Part shown: piece by piece, positions 24,226 through 34,125 of the stretch
Layout of the letters: every line of letters begins with the position of its first letter
Numbering within the stretch: the stretch's first letter is position 1
Assembly: GCF_030463565.1 (NCBI RefSeq)
Contig: NC_134643.1
Coordinates: 74,955,721 to 75,019,720, forward strand
Origin: Pelecanus crispus
Lineage: Eukaryota > Chordata > Aves > Pelecaniformes > Pelecanidae
DNA length: 64,000 nt
Direction of reading: 5' to 3'
Translations under genes and position numbers: made by a program
The notes under the pieces: model-generated
What the model saw: the letters and a program-made list of their open reading frames with translations, nothing else
What the model was told of the DNA's origin: nothing
The model's database searches: none

Positions 24226-27027
24226 CTAAACCATATCCCGAAGTGCCACATCTACCCGTTTTTTAAACGCCTCCAGGGATGGTGACTCCACCACCTCTCT
24301 GGGCAGCCTGTTCCAATGCCTGACCACCCTTTCCATAAAGAAATTTTTCCTAATTTCCAGTCTAAACCTCCCCTGGCGCAGCTTAAGCCCATTTCCTCTT
24401 GTCCTATCGCTAGCTACTTGGGACAAGAGACCAACACCCACCTCACTACAACCTCCTTTCAGGTAGTTGTAGAGAGCGATAAGGTCTCCCCTCAGCCTCC
24501 TCTTCTCCAGGCTAAACAACCCCAGTTCCCTCAGCCGCTCCTCATAAGACTTGTTCTCCAGACCCTTCACCAGCTTCGTTGCCCGCCTCTGAACACGCTC
24601 CAGCACCTCAATGTCTTTCTTGTATTGAGGGGCCCAAAACTGGACACAGTATTCCAGGTGCGGCCTCACCAGCGCCGAGTACAGGGGGACAATCACCTCC
24701 CTGCTCCTGCTGGCCACACTATTCCTGATACAGGCCAGGATGCTGTTGGCCTTCTTGGCCACCTGGGCACACTGCTGGCTCATGTTCAGCCGGCTATCTA
24801 CTAACACCCCCAGGTCCTTTTCGGCCAGGCAGCTTTCTAGCCACTCCTCCCCAAGCCTGTAGCGTTGCATGGGGTTGTTGTGACCGAAGTGCAGGACCCG
24901 GCACTTGGCCTTGTTGAACCTCATACAGTTGGCCACGGCCCATCGATCCAGTCTGTCCAGGTCCCTCTGCAGGGCCATCCTACCCTCGAGCAGATCGACA
25001 CTCCCACCCAATTTGGTGTCGTCTGCAAACTTACTGAGGGTGCACTCGATCCCCTCATCCAGATCATTGATAAAGATATTGAACAAGACTGGCCCTAAAA
25101 CAGAGCCCTGGGGAACACCGCTCGTGACCGACCGCCAACTGGACTTAATACCATTTATCACTACTCTCTGGGCTCGGCCACCCAACCAGTTCTTTACCCA
25201 GCGAAGAGTATGCCTGTCTAAGCCGTGAGCTGCCAGCTTCCCGAGGAGGATATTATGCGAGACGGTGTCAAAAGCTTTGCTAAAGTCGAGGTAGATGACA
25301 TCCACAGCCTTTCCATCATCTACCAGGCGGGTCACCAGGTCATAGAAGGAGATCAGGTTGGTCAAGCAGGACCTGCCTTTTGTGAACCCATGCTGGCTGG
25401 GCCTGATCCCCTGGTTGACCTGTACTTGCCTGTGGAGTTCGCTCAAGATGAACCTCTCCATAATCTTCCCCGGCACCGAGGTCAGGCTGACAGGCCTGTA
25501 GTTCCCCGGGTCCTCCTTCCGGCCCTTCTTGTAGATGGGCGTCACATTGGCAAGCCTCCAGTCATCAGGGACCTCCCCTGTTAACCAGGACTGTTGATAG
25601 ATGATGGAAAGTGGCTTGGCAAGCTCCTCTGCCAGCTCCCTCAGTACTCTTGGGTGGATCCCATCCTGCCCCATAGACTTGTGAGCGTCCAGGTGGCATA
25701 GCAGGTCATTAACTGCTTCCTCCTGGACTATGAGGGCTCCATTCTGGTCCCTATCCCTATCCTCTTGCTCAAGGGCCTGAGTACCCTGGGGATGACCGGT
25801 CTGGCTGTTGAACACAGAGGCAAAGAAGGCGTTAAGTACTTCAGCCTTTTCCTTGTCCTCGGTGACAATGTTCCCCCCCATATCCAGCAAAGAATGGAGA
25901 TCCTCCTTGGCTCTCCTTTTATTGCTGATGTACTTATAAAAGCATTTTTTATTGTCTTTTACAGCACTGGCCAGATTGAGTTCTAGCTGGGCTTTTGCCT
26001 TTCTAATTTCCTCCCTGCATGATCTAACAAGATCCCTGTACTCCTCCTGAGCTGCCCGCCCCTTCTTCCAAAGGCGGTAGACTCTCCTTTTTTCCCTGAG
26101 TCCCCGCAAAAGCTCCCTATTCAGCCAGGCTGGTCGATTTCCCCTCCGGTTGGTCTTACGACACACGGGGACAGCCCGCTCCTGTGCCCTTAAGACTTCC
26201 TTCTTGAATAGGGCCCAGCCTTCCTGGACCCCTTTGCCCTTCAGGACCGCCTCCCAAGGGACTTTCCCAACCAGGGTCCTGAAGAGGGCAAAGTCTGCCC
26301 TCCGGAAGTCCATGGTAATAGTTTTGGTGCCCCTCCGCTTAGCATCACCCAAAATTGAGAACTTTATCATGTCGTGGTCGCTAAGCCCGAGACGGCCTCC
26401 GACCTCGACATTTCCCACAAGCCCTTCTCTGTTGGTAAACAGCAGGTCAAGCGGGGCACCTCCCCTGGTAGGCTCGCTTACCAGCTGCATTAGAAAGTTA
26501 TCCCCCACATGCTCTAGGAACTTCCAAGACTGCTGCCTCTCTGCTGTGTGGTATTTCCAGCAGATGTCTGGCAAGTTGAAGTCCCCCATGAGAACAAGGG
26601 CTAGCGATTGCGACACTTCTGCCAGCCGCTTATAGAATGCCTCATCTACCTCTACCTCCTGGTTGGGTGGTCTATAGCAGACTCCCAACAGGACATCCGC
26701 CTTTCCAGCCTTCCCCCTCATCCTTACCCATAAGCATTCCACCTTGTCATCACCACTGTCAAGCTCTATGCAGTCAAAACACTCCCTAACATACAGAGCC
26801 ACCCCACCGCCTTTCCTACCCTGCCTATCCCTCCTGAAGAGCTTATAGCCCTCCAGTGCAGCACTCCAGTCATGAGAGTCGTCCCACCACGTTTCTGTGA
26901 TGGCGACTATGTCATAGCCATCCTGCTGCACAAGGGCCTCCAGCTCCTCCTGTTTGTTGCCCATGCTACGTGCATTGCTGTACATGCACTTAAGCTGGGC
27001 TGTCGATTTTGCCCCCAATGTTGCCAT
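24226..27027 (-). CDS. CR1 ORF2: AP-type endonuclease-reverse transcriptase, intact
   Basis: An uninterrupted frame of 933 codons from the first ATG (27025-27027); the frame is open further, to a TTG at 27081 (951 codons). Numbering from that TTG, the N-terminal AP endonuclease domain shows ETWWDD (63-68), GDFNLPD (166-172) and SDHD (234-237). The reverse transcriptase shows DFSKAFD (599-605, motif A), GVPQGS (655-660) and FADD (685-688, motif C). The C-terminal region ends near the 3' UTR. All catalytic signatures looked for are present, so the protein could in principle be active. The element lacks its 5' end and its own promoter, however. In this family ORF2 nicks target DNA and primes cDNA synthesis from its own transcript. 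Initiation may be at the ATG or by -1 frameshifting from ORF1 (see findings). Confidence 0.93.
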   Translation of the reverse strand: MATLGAKSTAQLKCMYSNARSMGNKQEELEALVQQDGYDIVAITETWWDDSHDWSAALEGYKLFRRDRQGRKGGGVALYVRECFDCIELDSGDDKVECLWVRMRGKAGKADVLLGVCYRPPNQEVEVDEAFYKRLAEVSQSLALVLMGDFNLPDICWKYHTAERQQSWKFLEHVGDNFLMQLVSEPTRGGAPLDLLFTNREGLVGNVEVGGRLGLSDHDMIKFSILGDAKRRGTKTITMDFRRADFALFRTLVGKVPWEAVLKGKGVQEGWALFKKEVLRAQERAVPVCRKTNRRGNRPAWLNRELLRGLREKRRVYRLWKKGRAAQEEYRDLVRSCREEIRKAKAQLELNLASAVKDNKKCFYKYISNKRRAKEDLHSLLDMGGNIVTEDKEKAEVLNAFFASVFNSQTGHPQGTQALEQEDRDRDQNGALIVQEEAVNDLLCHLDAHKSMGQDGIHPRVLRELAEELAKPLSIIYQQSWLTGEVPDDWRLANVTPIYKKGRKEDPGNYRPVSLTSVPGKIMERFILSELHRQVQVNQGIRPSQHGFTKGRSCLTNLISFYDLVTRLVDDGKAVDVIYLDFSKAFDTVSHNILLGKLAAHGLDRHTLRWVKNWLGGRAQRVVINGIKSSWRSVTSGVPQGSVLGPVLFNIFINDLDEGIECTLSKFADDTKLGGSVDLLEGRMALQRDLDRLDRWAVANCMRFNKAKCRVLHFGHNNPMQRYRLGEEWLESCLAEKDLGVLVDSRLNMSQQCAQVAKKANSILACIRNSVASRSREVIVPLYSALVRPHLEYCVQFWAPQYKKDIEVLERVQRRATKLVKGLENKSYEERLRELGLFSLEKRRLRGDLIALYNYLKGGCSEVGVGLLSQVASDRTRGNGLKLRQGRFRLEIRKNFFMERVVRHWNRLPREVVESPSLEAFKKRVDVALRDMV

Positions 27028-27083
27028 GCCGCCCCTGGGCTCCTTACTAGCGGGCCTGTTTATATCCCCTTCCCCCTTCAAAC

Positions 27084-27436
27084 CTAGTTTAAAGCCCTCT
27101 CAATGAGTCCCGCCAACTCTTGGGCGAGAATCCTTTTCCCCCTTGGAGACAGCCGATCTCCATCAGCCACCAGCAGGCCCAGTGCCGTGTAGACCTCCCT
27201 GTGATTGAAGAACCCAAAATTCCAGCGATGGCACCAGCCTCTGAGCCACCTGTTAATCAGGTGAGTTTTCCCATTCCTTTCAGTGTTCCTTGCTGCCACT
27301 GACGGGATAGAGGAAAACACAACCTGTGCTCCCGATCCTGCGAGCAATCGCCCCAGTGCCCTGAAGTCCCTCTTCATTGGCCTAGGACTTCTCTCTGCAA
27401 TCTCGTCACTGCCCACCTGTATAACCAGCAGTGGGT
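27084..27436 (-). pseudogene. CR1 ORF1 C-terminal part (SGNH/GDSL esterase-like), 5'-truncated
   Basis: About 115 codons up to the TAG at 27084-27086. Conserved strings shared with the fuller ORF1 at 33559-34125 are QVGSDEI, KRDFRALGRL, GKTHLINRWLRGWCHRW and DRLSPRGKRIL. Known CR1 ORF1 proteins carry an SGNH-type esterase domain. The nucleophile block is missing here because of the 5' truncation. In the block where DxxH is expected the sequence reads D-G-D-R, so the histidine appears replaced by arginine. The stop is preceded by T TTA AAC at 27087-27093. Confidence 0.8.
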
Positions 27437-29160
27437 AAGTTGTTGAGTACCTCAGCCTTCTCCTCATCCGTTGATGCAAGTTCGCCTTTCTTGTTTATCT
27501 AGGGGGGTACGCTTTCTTTAACCTTCCTTTTCTGGTTGATATACCTGTAGAAGCCCTTCTCATTATTCTTTACGTCCCTTGCCAAATTCAGCTCCATCCT
27601 CGCCTTGGCCTTCCTGACCTCCTCCCTACACAACCGGGCCGTTTCCCTGTATTTCCCCCAGGACACCTGTGCCTGCTTCCACTGCCTGTGCAGCTCCCTC
27701 TTACTCTTTAGTTTGACCAGCAGGTCTCGATTCAGCCATGCTGGTCTCTTCCCTTCCTTGCCTGATTTTTTACACTTGGGGACTGACAGCTCTTGTGCTC
27801 TATGGAAGGTGTCCTTAAAGATCTGCCAACTCTGTTCCGTTCCCCTGTCCCTGAGGACCGTCTCCCATCACTGCCCAAGGAGGGAGGAAAAAATAATCTG
27901 TGCCCCAGATTCCCTCACTAATTGTCCCAAGGCCCTGAAGTCTTTTTTAATCACCCTTGGGCTGCGCACTGCAACTTCAGCACCACCCACACGGAGGAGC
28001 AGTAATGGGTAGTAGTCCGAGGGCTGTACCAGGCTGGGAAGTTTCATAGGGATATGTCTAACCCAGGCTCCTGGGAGGCACCAGACTTCCCTATGAGGAG
28101 GGTCTGCCCGGCATATTGTACTCTCCGTTCACCTCAGAAGGGAGTCTCCTACAACTATGACCCATCTTTTCTTCCTTGTGGAGGTAGTAGTAATATGGGG
28201 AGCAGGTCTTTCTGGTCTTGGCGACTGGTGTAGATGGATCGACACCCACATCATCCACTGACTGGTCCTCCGCATCTAGAGCCTCATACCTATTGTGCAG
28301 AGGGACCTGGGGAGACATGGTGGGCAAGGTAAGGGTTCGCTTGCTGTCCCAATTGTGGACTTGTTTCCACTCGCTGCTTCCTTTAAGACCCTGCCTACAT
28401 CCTGGTGGGGGGAGGATACTGGATCCCTTTGATCCCGGGCTTTTTCTGGTGGCTGTCCCTGTTCAGGTTTCTGGGAGGTCAGAGCACAGTTCCACCAGTC
28501 TATCTCTTGCTCAGACTCCCTGATGCTCCATAGCCTGTCTACTTCCTCTTCGCTCTGCCACCAGGCCAAGTAGATAGTCCACCTGATCACACCTTACACA
28601 GCCATTTGCTCCACTGCCATCTGTTTCCAGTGCAAGCTGGTGGCACTCCCTGCAGCCAGCAACCTGGACAGCCATGTGTTTTCCTGGGAGCTCAGTCTGG
28701 GTTCATACATCCTTTCTGGCTAGTGCAGAGGATATGGCCTTCCGCCAGGTGGATGCCATGGTCACGGCTAGGCTCCCTCTCACCAGCTGAACTTGCCCCT
28801 TGAGCTGGGAGAGAGACTTCGCCTTCCCTGCACGCCCTGCCCATGCGAACTGCCCTGCCATGCCCTTCTGCTGTGCCCTGCCCTTCTGATGCGCCACACC
28901 CTGTCCGCCCATCCTGGTCGCTGCGCTCCTGGTCCCTCGCGCTCCCTGAGGGCTGCTTTTGTATGCGAGGGAGTTTGGCCACCACCACTCCTGTCCCCAC
29001 CCACGCTGGGTCAGAGCTGCTGCTTGTCAGGAGCTCACTCTTTCCCATTCTGGGGGGAGGCCTGGGGTGCCCTCTCTGTCCCTGTGCTTTTGCTTCCGTG
29101 GTGTTGCCACCTTAGGAAGGGTCCCCCAGCGTGATCCTGCACTCCGGAGCCCTTCGCCTC
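27437..29160 (-). mobile_element. CR1, older split element: 5' part lacking the endonuclease region (element F)
   Basis: Continuation of the CR1 interrupted at 24096. The sequence follows the linker between endonuclease and reverse transcriptase (complement of 27440-27870). Near 27875 it jumps directly into ORF1 esterase sequence (GGAGGAAAAAATAATCTG on the plus strand, equivalent to GAGGAAAACAC in the intact copies). About 1 kb, including most of the endonuclease domain, is therefore deleted. It ends at GGAGCCCTTCGCCTC (29146-29160), the same CR1 5' terminus seen at about 35012 and about 41822. Confidence 0.88.
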
Positions 29161-29174
29161 CAGAGCCCTTCGCC

Positions 29175-29452
29175 TCAGGTTGCTCAGAGCCCCATCCAAG
29201 CTGACCTTCAATGTTGCCAGGGATGGGGCATCTACCACCTCTCTAGGCAACCTGTTCCAGTGTTTCACCACCCTCACTGTAAAAAATTTCTTCCTTATAG
29301 CCAGTCTAAATCTACCCTCCTTTAGTTTAAAACCATTAATCCTTGTCCTGTCACAACAGGCCTTGCTAAAAAGATTGTCCCCATCTTTCTTACAAGCCCC
29401 CTTTCAGTGCTAAAAGACTGCAATAAGGTCTCCCCAGAGCCTTCTCTTCTCC
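29175..29452 (-). mobile_element. CR1 3'-proximal fragment (element H)
   Basis: About 280 bp of minus-strand CR1 covering the ORF2 C-terminal coding end (related to 22198-22430). It lacks the last about 90 bp and tail of the element. It is truncated at both sides, between the 5' end of element F and the tail of element I. Confidence 0.85.
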
Positions 29453-29502
29453 ACAGAATCATAGAATCGTAGAATCATAGAATCATTTAGGTTGGAAAAC
29501 AC
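29453..29502 (-). mobile_element. CR1 tail of element I, cut by a solo LTR
   Basis: Octamer tail (AGAATCATAGAATCGTAGAATCATAGAATCATTT region) and the first bases of the 3' UTR of the full-length CR1 that continues at 30065. The break is the LTR insertion at 29503. Confidence 0.9.
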
Positions 29503-30064
29503 TGTCGTGGTTTAGCCCCAGCCAGCAACTAAGCACCACGCAGCCGCTCGCTCACTCCCCCTACCCCGATGGGATGGGGGAGAGAATCGGAGGAGTAAGA
29601 GTGAGAAACACTCCTGGGTTGAGATAAGAACAGTTTAATAATTGAAATAAAGTAAAATAATAATAATAACAATATAATAATAATAGTAATAATAATATAC
29701 AAAGCAAGTGATGCACAATGCAATTGCTCACCACCCGCCGACCGATACCCAGACAGTTCCCGAGCAACGATCGCTGCTCCCCGGCCAACCCCCCCCAGTT
29801 TATATACTGAGCATGACATCATATGGTATGGAATAACCCTTTGGTCAGTTTGGATCAACTATTCTGGCTGTGCCCCCTCCCAGTTTCTTGTGTACCTGGC
29901 AGAGCATGGGAAGCTGAAAAAGTCCTTGACTAGCATAAGCAGTACTCAGCAACAACTAAAAACATCAGCATGTTACCAACATTCTTCTCCTACTAAATCC
30001 AAAACACAGCACTATGCCTGCTACTAGGAAGAAAATTAACTCTATCCCAGCCGAAACCAGGACA
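29503..30064 (-). mobile_element. Solo LTR of an avian endogenous retrovirus (copy 1)
   Basis: 562 bp bounded by TGTCGTGG and CCAGGACA. The 5-bp duplication AACAC flanks it at 29498-29502 and 30065-30069. Removing it restores the CR1 3' UTR, so it is an independent insertion. On the minus strand a TATATAAA box (near 29800) precedes an ATTAAA polyadenylation signal (near 29637), setting the orientation. An AAT-repeat tract lies at about 29655-29700. No internal proviral sequence remains, as expected after LTR-LTR recombination. Confidence 0.92.
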
Positions 30065-31156
30065 AACACCTTTAAGATCATCCAGTCCAACCATTAACCT
30101 ACACTACCAAGTCCACACTAAACCAATCAAGGGTAGACTAGACTAAACCATGTCCCAAAGTGCCACATCTACCCGTTTTTTGAACACTTCCAGGGATGGG
30201 GACTCCACCACCTCTCTGGGCAGCCTGTTCCAATGCTTGACTACCCTCTCCGTAAAGAAATTTCTCCTAATTTCCAACCTAAACCTCCCCTGGAGCAGCA
30301 TGAGCCCATTTCCTCTCGTCCTATCGCTAACTACATGGGAGAAGATACCAACACCCACCTCACTACAACCTCCTTTCAGGTAGTTGTAGAAAGCAATAAG
30401 GTCTCCCCTCAGCCTCCTCTTCTCTAGGCTAAACAACGCCAGTTCCCTCAGCCGCTCCTCATAAGGCCTGTGCTCCAGACCCTTCACCAGCCTTGTTGCC
30501 CTTCTCTGAACACACTCCAGCACCTCAATGTCTTTCTTGTATTGAGGGGCCCAAAACTGAACACCATATTCGAGTGTGCGGCCACACCAGTGCAGAGTAC
30601 AGGGGCACGACCACTTCCCTGCTCCTGCTGGCCACACTATTCCTGATACAAGCCAGGATGCTGTTGGCCTTCTTGGCCACCTGGGCACACTGCTGGTTCA
30701 TGTTCAACCGGCTGTCTACCAACACCCCCAGGTCCTTTTCCGCCAGGCAGCTTTCCAGCCACTCTTCCCCAAGCCTGTAGCGTTGCCTGGGGTTGTTGTG
30801 ACTGAAGTGCAGGACCCGGCACTTGGCCTTGTTGAAACTCATACACTTCACCTCGGCCCATCGATCCAGCCTGCCTAGATCCCTCTGCAGACCCTTCCTA
30901 CCCTCGAGCAGATCGACACTCCCACCCAGTTTGGTGTCATCTGCAAACTTACTGAGGGTGCACTCAATCCCCTCATGCAGATCATCAATAAAGATATTAA
31001 ACAAGACTGGCCCCAAAACACAGCCCTGGGGAACACCACTTGTGACCAGTCGCCAACTGGATTTAACTCCATTTACCACAACTCTCTGGGCTCGGCCACC
31101 CAACCAGTTCTTTACCCAGTGAAGACTACACCCATCCAAGCCATGAGCTGCCAGCT
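30065..31156 (-). mobile_element. CR1 element I, near full length: ORF2 C-terminal half
   Basis: Minus-strand CR1 sequence between two LTR insertions. Broken frames 30143-30688 and 30525-31193 cover the reverse transcriptase from motif C ([10 protein letters not shown]) to the C-terminus. A 1-base insertion near 30571 (GAGTGTGCGG versus AGGTGCGG in the intact copy) breaks the frame. The same insertion is present in element K near 36089. Confidence 0.93.
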
Positions 31157-31720
31157 TGTCATGGTTTAGCCCCAGCCAGCAACTAAGCACCACGCAGCCG
31201 CTCGCTCACTCCCCCTACCCCGATGGGATGGGGGAGAGAATTGGAGGAGTAAGAGTGAGAAACACTCCTGGGTTGAGATAAGAACAGTTTAATAATTGAA
31301 ATAAAATAAAGTAAAATAATAATAATAACAATATAATAATAATAGTAATAATAATATACAAAGCAAGTGATGCACAATGCAATTGCTCACCACCCGACAA
31401 CCGATACCCAGACAGTTCCCTAGCAGCGATCGCTGCTCCCCGGCCAACCCCTCCCCAGTTTATATACTGAGCATGACGTCATGTGGTATGGAATAGCCCT
31501 TTGGTCAGTTTGGATCAACTATTCTGGCTGTGCCCTCTCCTAGTTTCTTGTGCCCCTGGCAGAGCATGGGAAGCTGAAAAGTCCTTGACTAGCATAAGCA
31601 GTACTCAGCAACAACTAAAAACATCAGCATGTTATCAACATTCTTCTATTAAATCCAAAACACAGCACTATGCCTGCTACTAGGAAGAAAATTAACTCTA
31701 TCCCAGCTGAAACCAGGACA
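31157..31720 (-). mobile_element. Solo LTR of the same family (copy 2)
   Basis: 564 bp bounded by TGTCATGG and CCAGGACA, very similar to the LTR at 29503-30064. It is flanked by CAGCT (31152-31156) and CAGGT (31721-31725), a 5-bp duplication with one mismatch. The separate flanks show the two LTRs are not the ends of one provirus. Confidence 0.9.
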
Positions 31721-32229
31721 CAGGTCCCAAGGAGAATGCTCTGGGAGACTGTGTCAAAGGTTTTGCTGAAGTGCAGGTAGATGACATCCACAGCCTTTCC
31801 TTCATCCACTATGTGGGTCACCAGGTCATAAAAGGAGATCAGGTTGGTCAAGCAGGACTTGCCTTTCATGAACCCATGCTGGCTGGGCCTGATCCCCTGG
31901 TTGACCTGCACTTGCCTGTTGAGTTCACTCAAGATGAACCTCTCCATAATCTTTCCCGGCACCGAGATCAGGCTGACAGGCCTGTACTTTCCTGGGTCCT
32001 CCTTCCAGCCCTTCTTGTAGATGAGCGTCACATTGGCAAGCCTCCAGTCATCAGGGACCTCCCCTGTTAACCACGACTGCTGATAGATGATGGAAAGTGG
32101 CTTGGTGAGCTCCTCTGCCAGCTCCATCAATACTCTTGGGTGGATCCCATCCAGCTCCATAGACTTGTGAGTGTCCAGGTGGCACAGCAGCTCATTAACT
32201 GCTTCCTCCTGGACTATGAGGGCTCCATT

Positions 32230-33556
32230 CTACTCCCCATCCCTGTCTTCCAGCTCAGGGGCCTGAGTACCCTGGGGATGACTGGTCTGGCTGTTAAACA
32301 CAGAGGCAAAGAAGGCGTTAAATACCTCAGCCTTTTCCTTGTCCTCGGTGACAATGTTCCCCCCCACATCCAGCAAGGGATGGAGATTCTCCTTGGCTCT
32401 CCTTTTATTGCTGATGTACTTATAAAAGCATTTTTTATTATCTTTTACAGCATTGGCCAGATTAACTTCTTGCTGGGCTTTTGCTATTCTCATTTCCTCC
32501 CTGCATGATCTAACAAGATCCCTGTACTCCTCCTGAGTTGCCTGCCCCTTCTTCCAAAGGCGGTAGACTCTCCTTTTTTCCCTGAGTCCCCGCAAAAGCT
32601 CCCTATTCAGCCAGGGCTGTCGTTTTCCCCGCCGGTTGGTCTTACGGCACACGGGGACAGCCCGCTCCTGCGCCCTTAAGACTTGCTTCTTGAAGAAGGC
32701 CCAGCCTTCCTGGACCCCTTTGCCTTTCAGGACTGCCTCCCAAGGGACTTTCCTGAAGAGGCCAAAGTCTGCCCTCCGGAAGTCCATGGTAACAGTTTTG
32801 CTGCCCTTCCGCTTGGCATCGCCCAGAATTGAGAACTCTATCATATCGTGGTCGCTAAGCCCAAGATGGCCTCCGACCACGACATCTCCCACAAGCCCTT
32901 CTCTGTTAGTAAACAGCAGGTCAAGCGAGGCACCTCCCCTGGGTAGGCCCACTTACCAGCTGCGTCAGAAAGTTATCCTCCACACACTCTAGGAACTTTT
33001 GAGACTGTTTCCTCTCTGCTGTATGGTATTTCCAGCAGATGTCCGGCAAGTTGAAGTCCCCCACGAGAACAAGGGCTAGCGATTGCGAGACTTCTGCCAG
33101 CCACTTATAGAATGCTTCATCCACCTCTACATCCTGGTTGGGTGGTCTATAGCAGACTCCCAGCAGGGTATCTGCCTTGTTGGCCTTTCCCCTCATCCTT
33201 ACCCATAAGCACTCTACCTTGTCATCACCACTGTCGAGCTCTATGCAGTCAAAACACGCCCTAACATACAGAGCCACCCCACCGCCTCTCCTTCCCTGCC
33301 TATCCCTTCTGAAGAGCTTATAGCCATCCATTGCAGCACTCCAGTCATGAGAGTCGTCCCACCACGTTTCTGTGATGGCGACTATGTCATAGCCATCCTG
33401 CTGCACAAGGGCTTCCAGCTCCTCCTGTTTGTTGCCCATGCTACGTGCATTGGTGTAGATGCACTTGAGCCGGGCTATCGCTTTCGCCCCCAACGTTGCC
33501 ATGCCACCTCTGGGCTCCTCACTAGCGGGCCCATTTATATCCCCTTCCCCCTTCAA
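32230..33556 (-). pseudogene. CR1 ORF2 endonuclease-linker region, broken
   Basis: Two overlapping frames (32921-33556, 32230-32952) together cover the AP endonuclease: [19 protein letters not shown] and SDHDMIEF are all visible. A frame break sits near 32930-32950. The second frame ends at a premature TAG where the intact copy has a Gln codon (ELEDRDGE then stop). The same stop is seen at 37180-37182 in element K. Confidence 0.85.
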
Positions 33557-33558
33557 AC

Positions 33559-34125
33559 CTAGTTTAAAGCCCTCTCAATGAGTCCTGCCAACTCATGGGC
33601 GAGAATCCTTTTCCCCTTTGGAGACAGCCGATCTCCATTAGCCGCCAGCCAGCCCGGTGCCGTGTAAACCTCCCCATGATCAAAAACCCCAAAATTCCAA
33701 CGATGGCACCAGCCTCTGAGCCACCTGTTAATCAGGTGAGTTTTCCCATTCCTTTCAGCATTCTTCCCTGCCACTGACGAGATTGAGGAAAACACTACCT
33801 GCGCTCCCGATCCTGTGACTAATCGCCCCAGTGCCCTGAAGTCCCTCTTCATTGCTTTAGGACTTCTATGTGTAATCTCATCACTGCCCACCTGTACAAC
33901 CAGCAACGGGTAATAATCGGAGGGCCTCACAAGGTCGGGGAGTTTCCTAGTAATGTCCCTAACCCGGACCCCAGGGAGGCAGCAGACTTCCCTGTGGGAT
34001 GGGTCCGGGCGGCAGATCGGGCCCTCAGTTCCCCGCAGGAGGGAATCCCCCACCACAATTACCCTCCTTTTTTTCTTAACAGGGGCAGTCGTAATCTGCG
34101 GGGTTGACTGACTGGCCCTCAGCAA
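33559..34125 (-). pseudogene. CR1 ORF1, SGNH/GDSL esterase-like domain
   Basis: An open frame of 188 codons opening at a TTG. It is the C-terminal domain of ORF1, and the frame may extend upstream through an indel into 34119-34862. The nucleophile block VVGDSLLRG has its Ser, and QVGSDEI resembles the third block. In the final block, where D-x-x-H is expected, the sequence is N-G-D-R-L-S, so both Asp and His look altered. Known CR1 ORF1 proteins bind nucleic acid and carry this domain; its role in retrotransposition is unclear. The frame ends TTA AAC TAG, with the T TTA AAC heptamer at 33562-33568 and ORF2 in the -1 frame. Confidence 0.8.

Larger units (their letters stand above)
24097..27436 (-). 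mobile_element. Young CR1 nested in an older CR1 (element G)
   Basis: A 3.34-kb minus-strand CR1. The tail is four-plus copies of the CATAGAAT octamer (24098-24134), then about 90 bp of 3' UTR, a complete ORF2, and the last about 115 codons of ORF1. The 5' end is truncated inside ORF1. Flanking AAGTT occurs at 24092-24096 and 27437-27441. Removing the element restores the expected continuity of the older CR1 (GCAAAGAAGTTGTTGAGTACC, as in related copies). The 5-bp repeat is therefore a target duplication or microhomology. Confidence 0.95.

Noticed and set aside
24316..27087. Plus-strand open frames of up to about 160 codons across the CR1 cluster
   Set aside because: They are the complement of the constrained CR1 coding strand; the minus frames carry the endonuclease and reverse transcriptase motifs.
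24097..27479. Calling element G a full-length, autonomous CR1
   Set aside because: ORF1 is cut at 27436, and the sequence beyond belongs to the older CR1. It lacks the 5' UTR and most of ORF1.
29503..31720. The two LTRs as 5' and 3' ends of one provirus with CR1 as internal sequence
   Set aside because: Each LTR has its own flanking duplication. The sequence between them is continuous CR1 reverse transcriptase sequence, not gag/pol/env.
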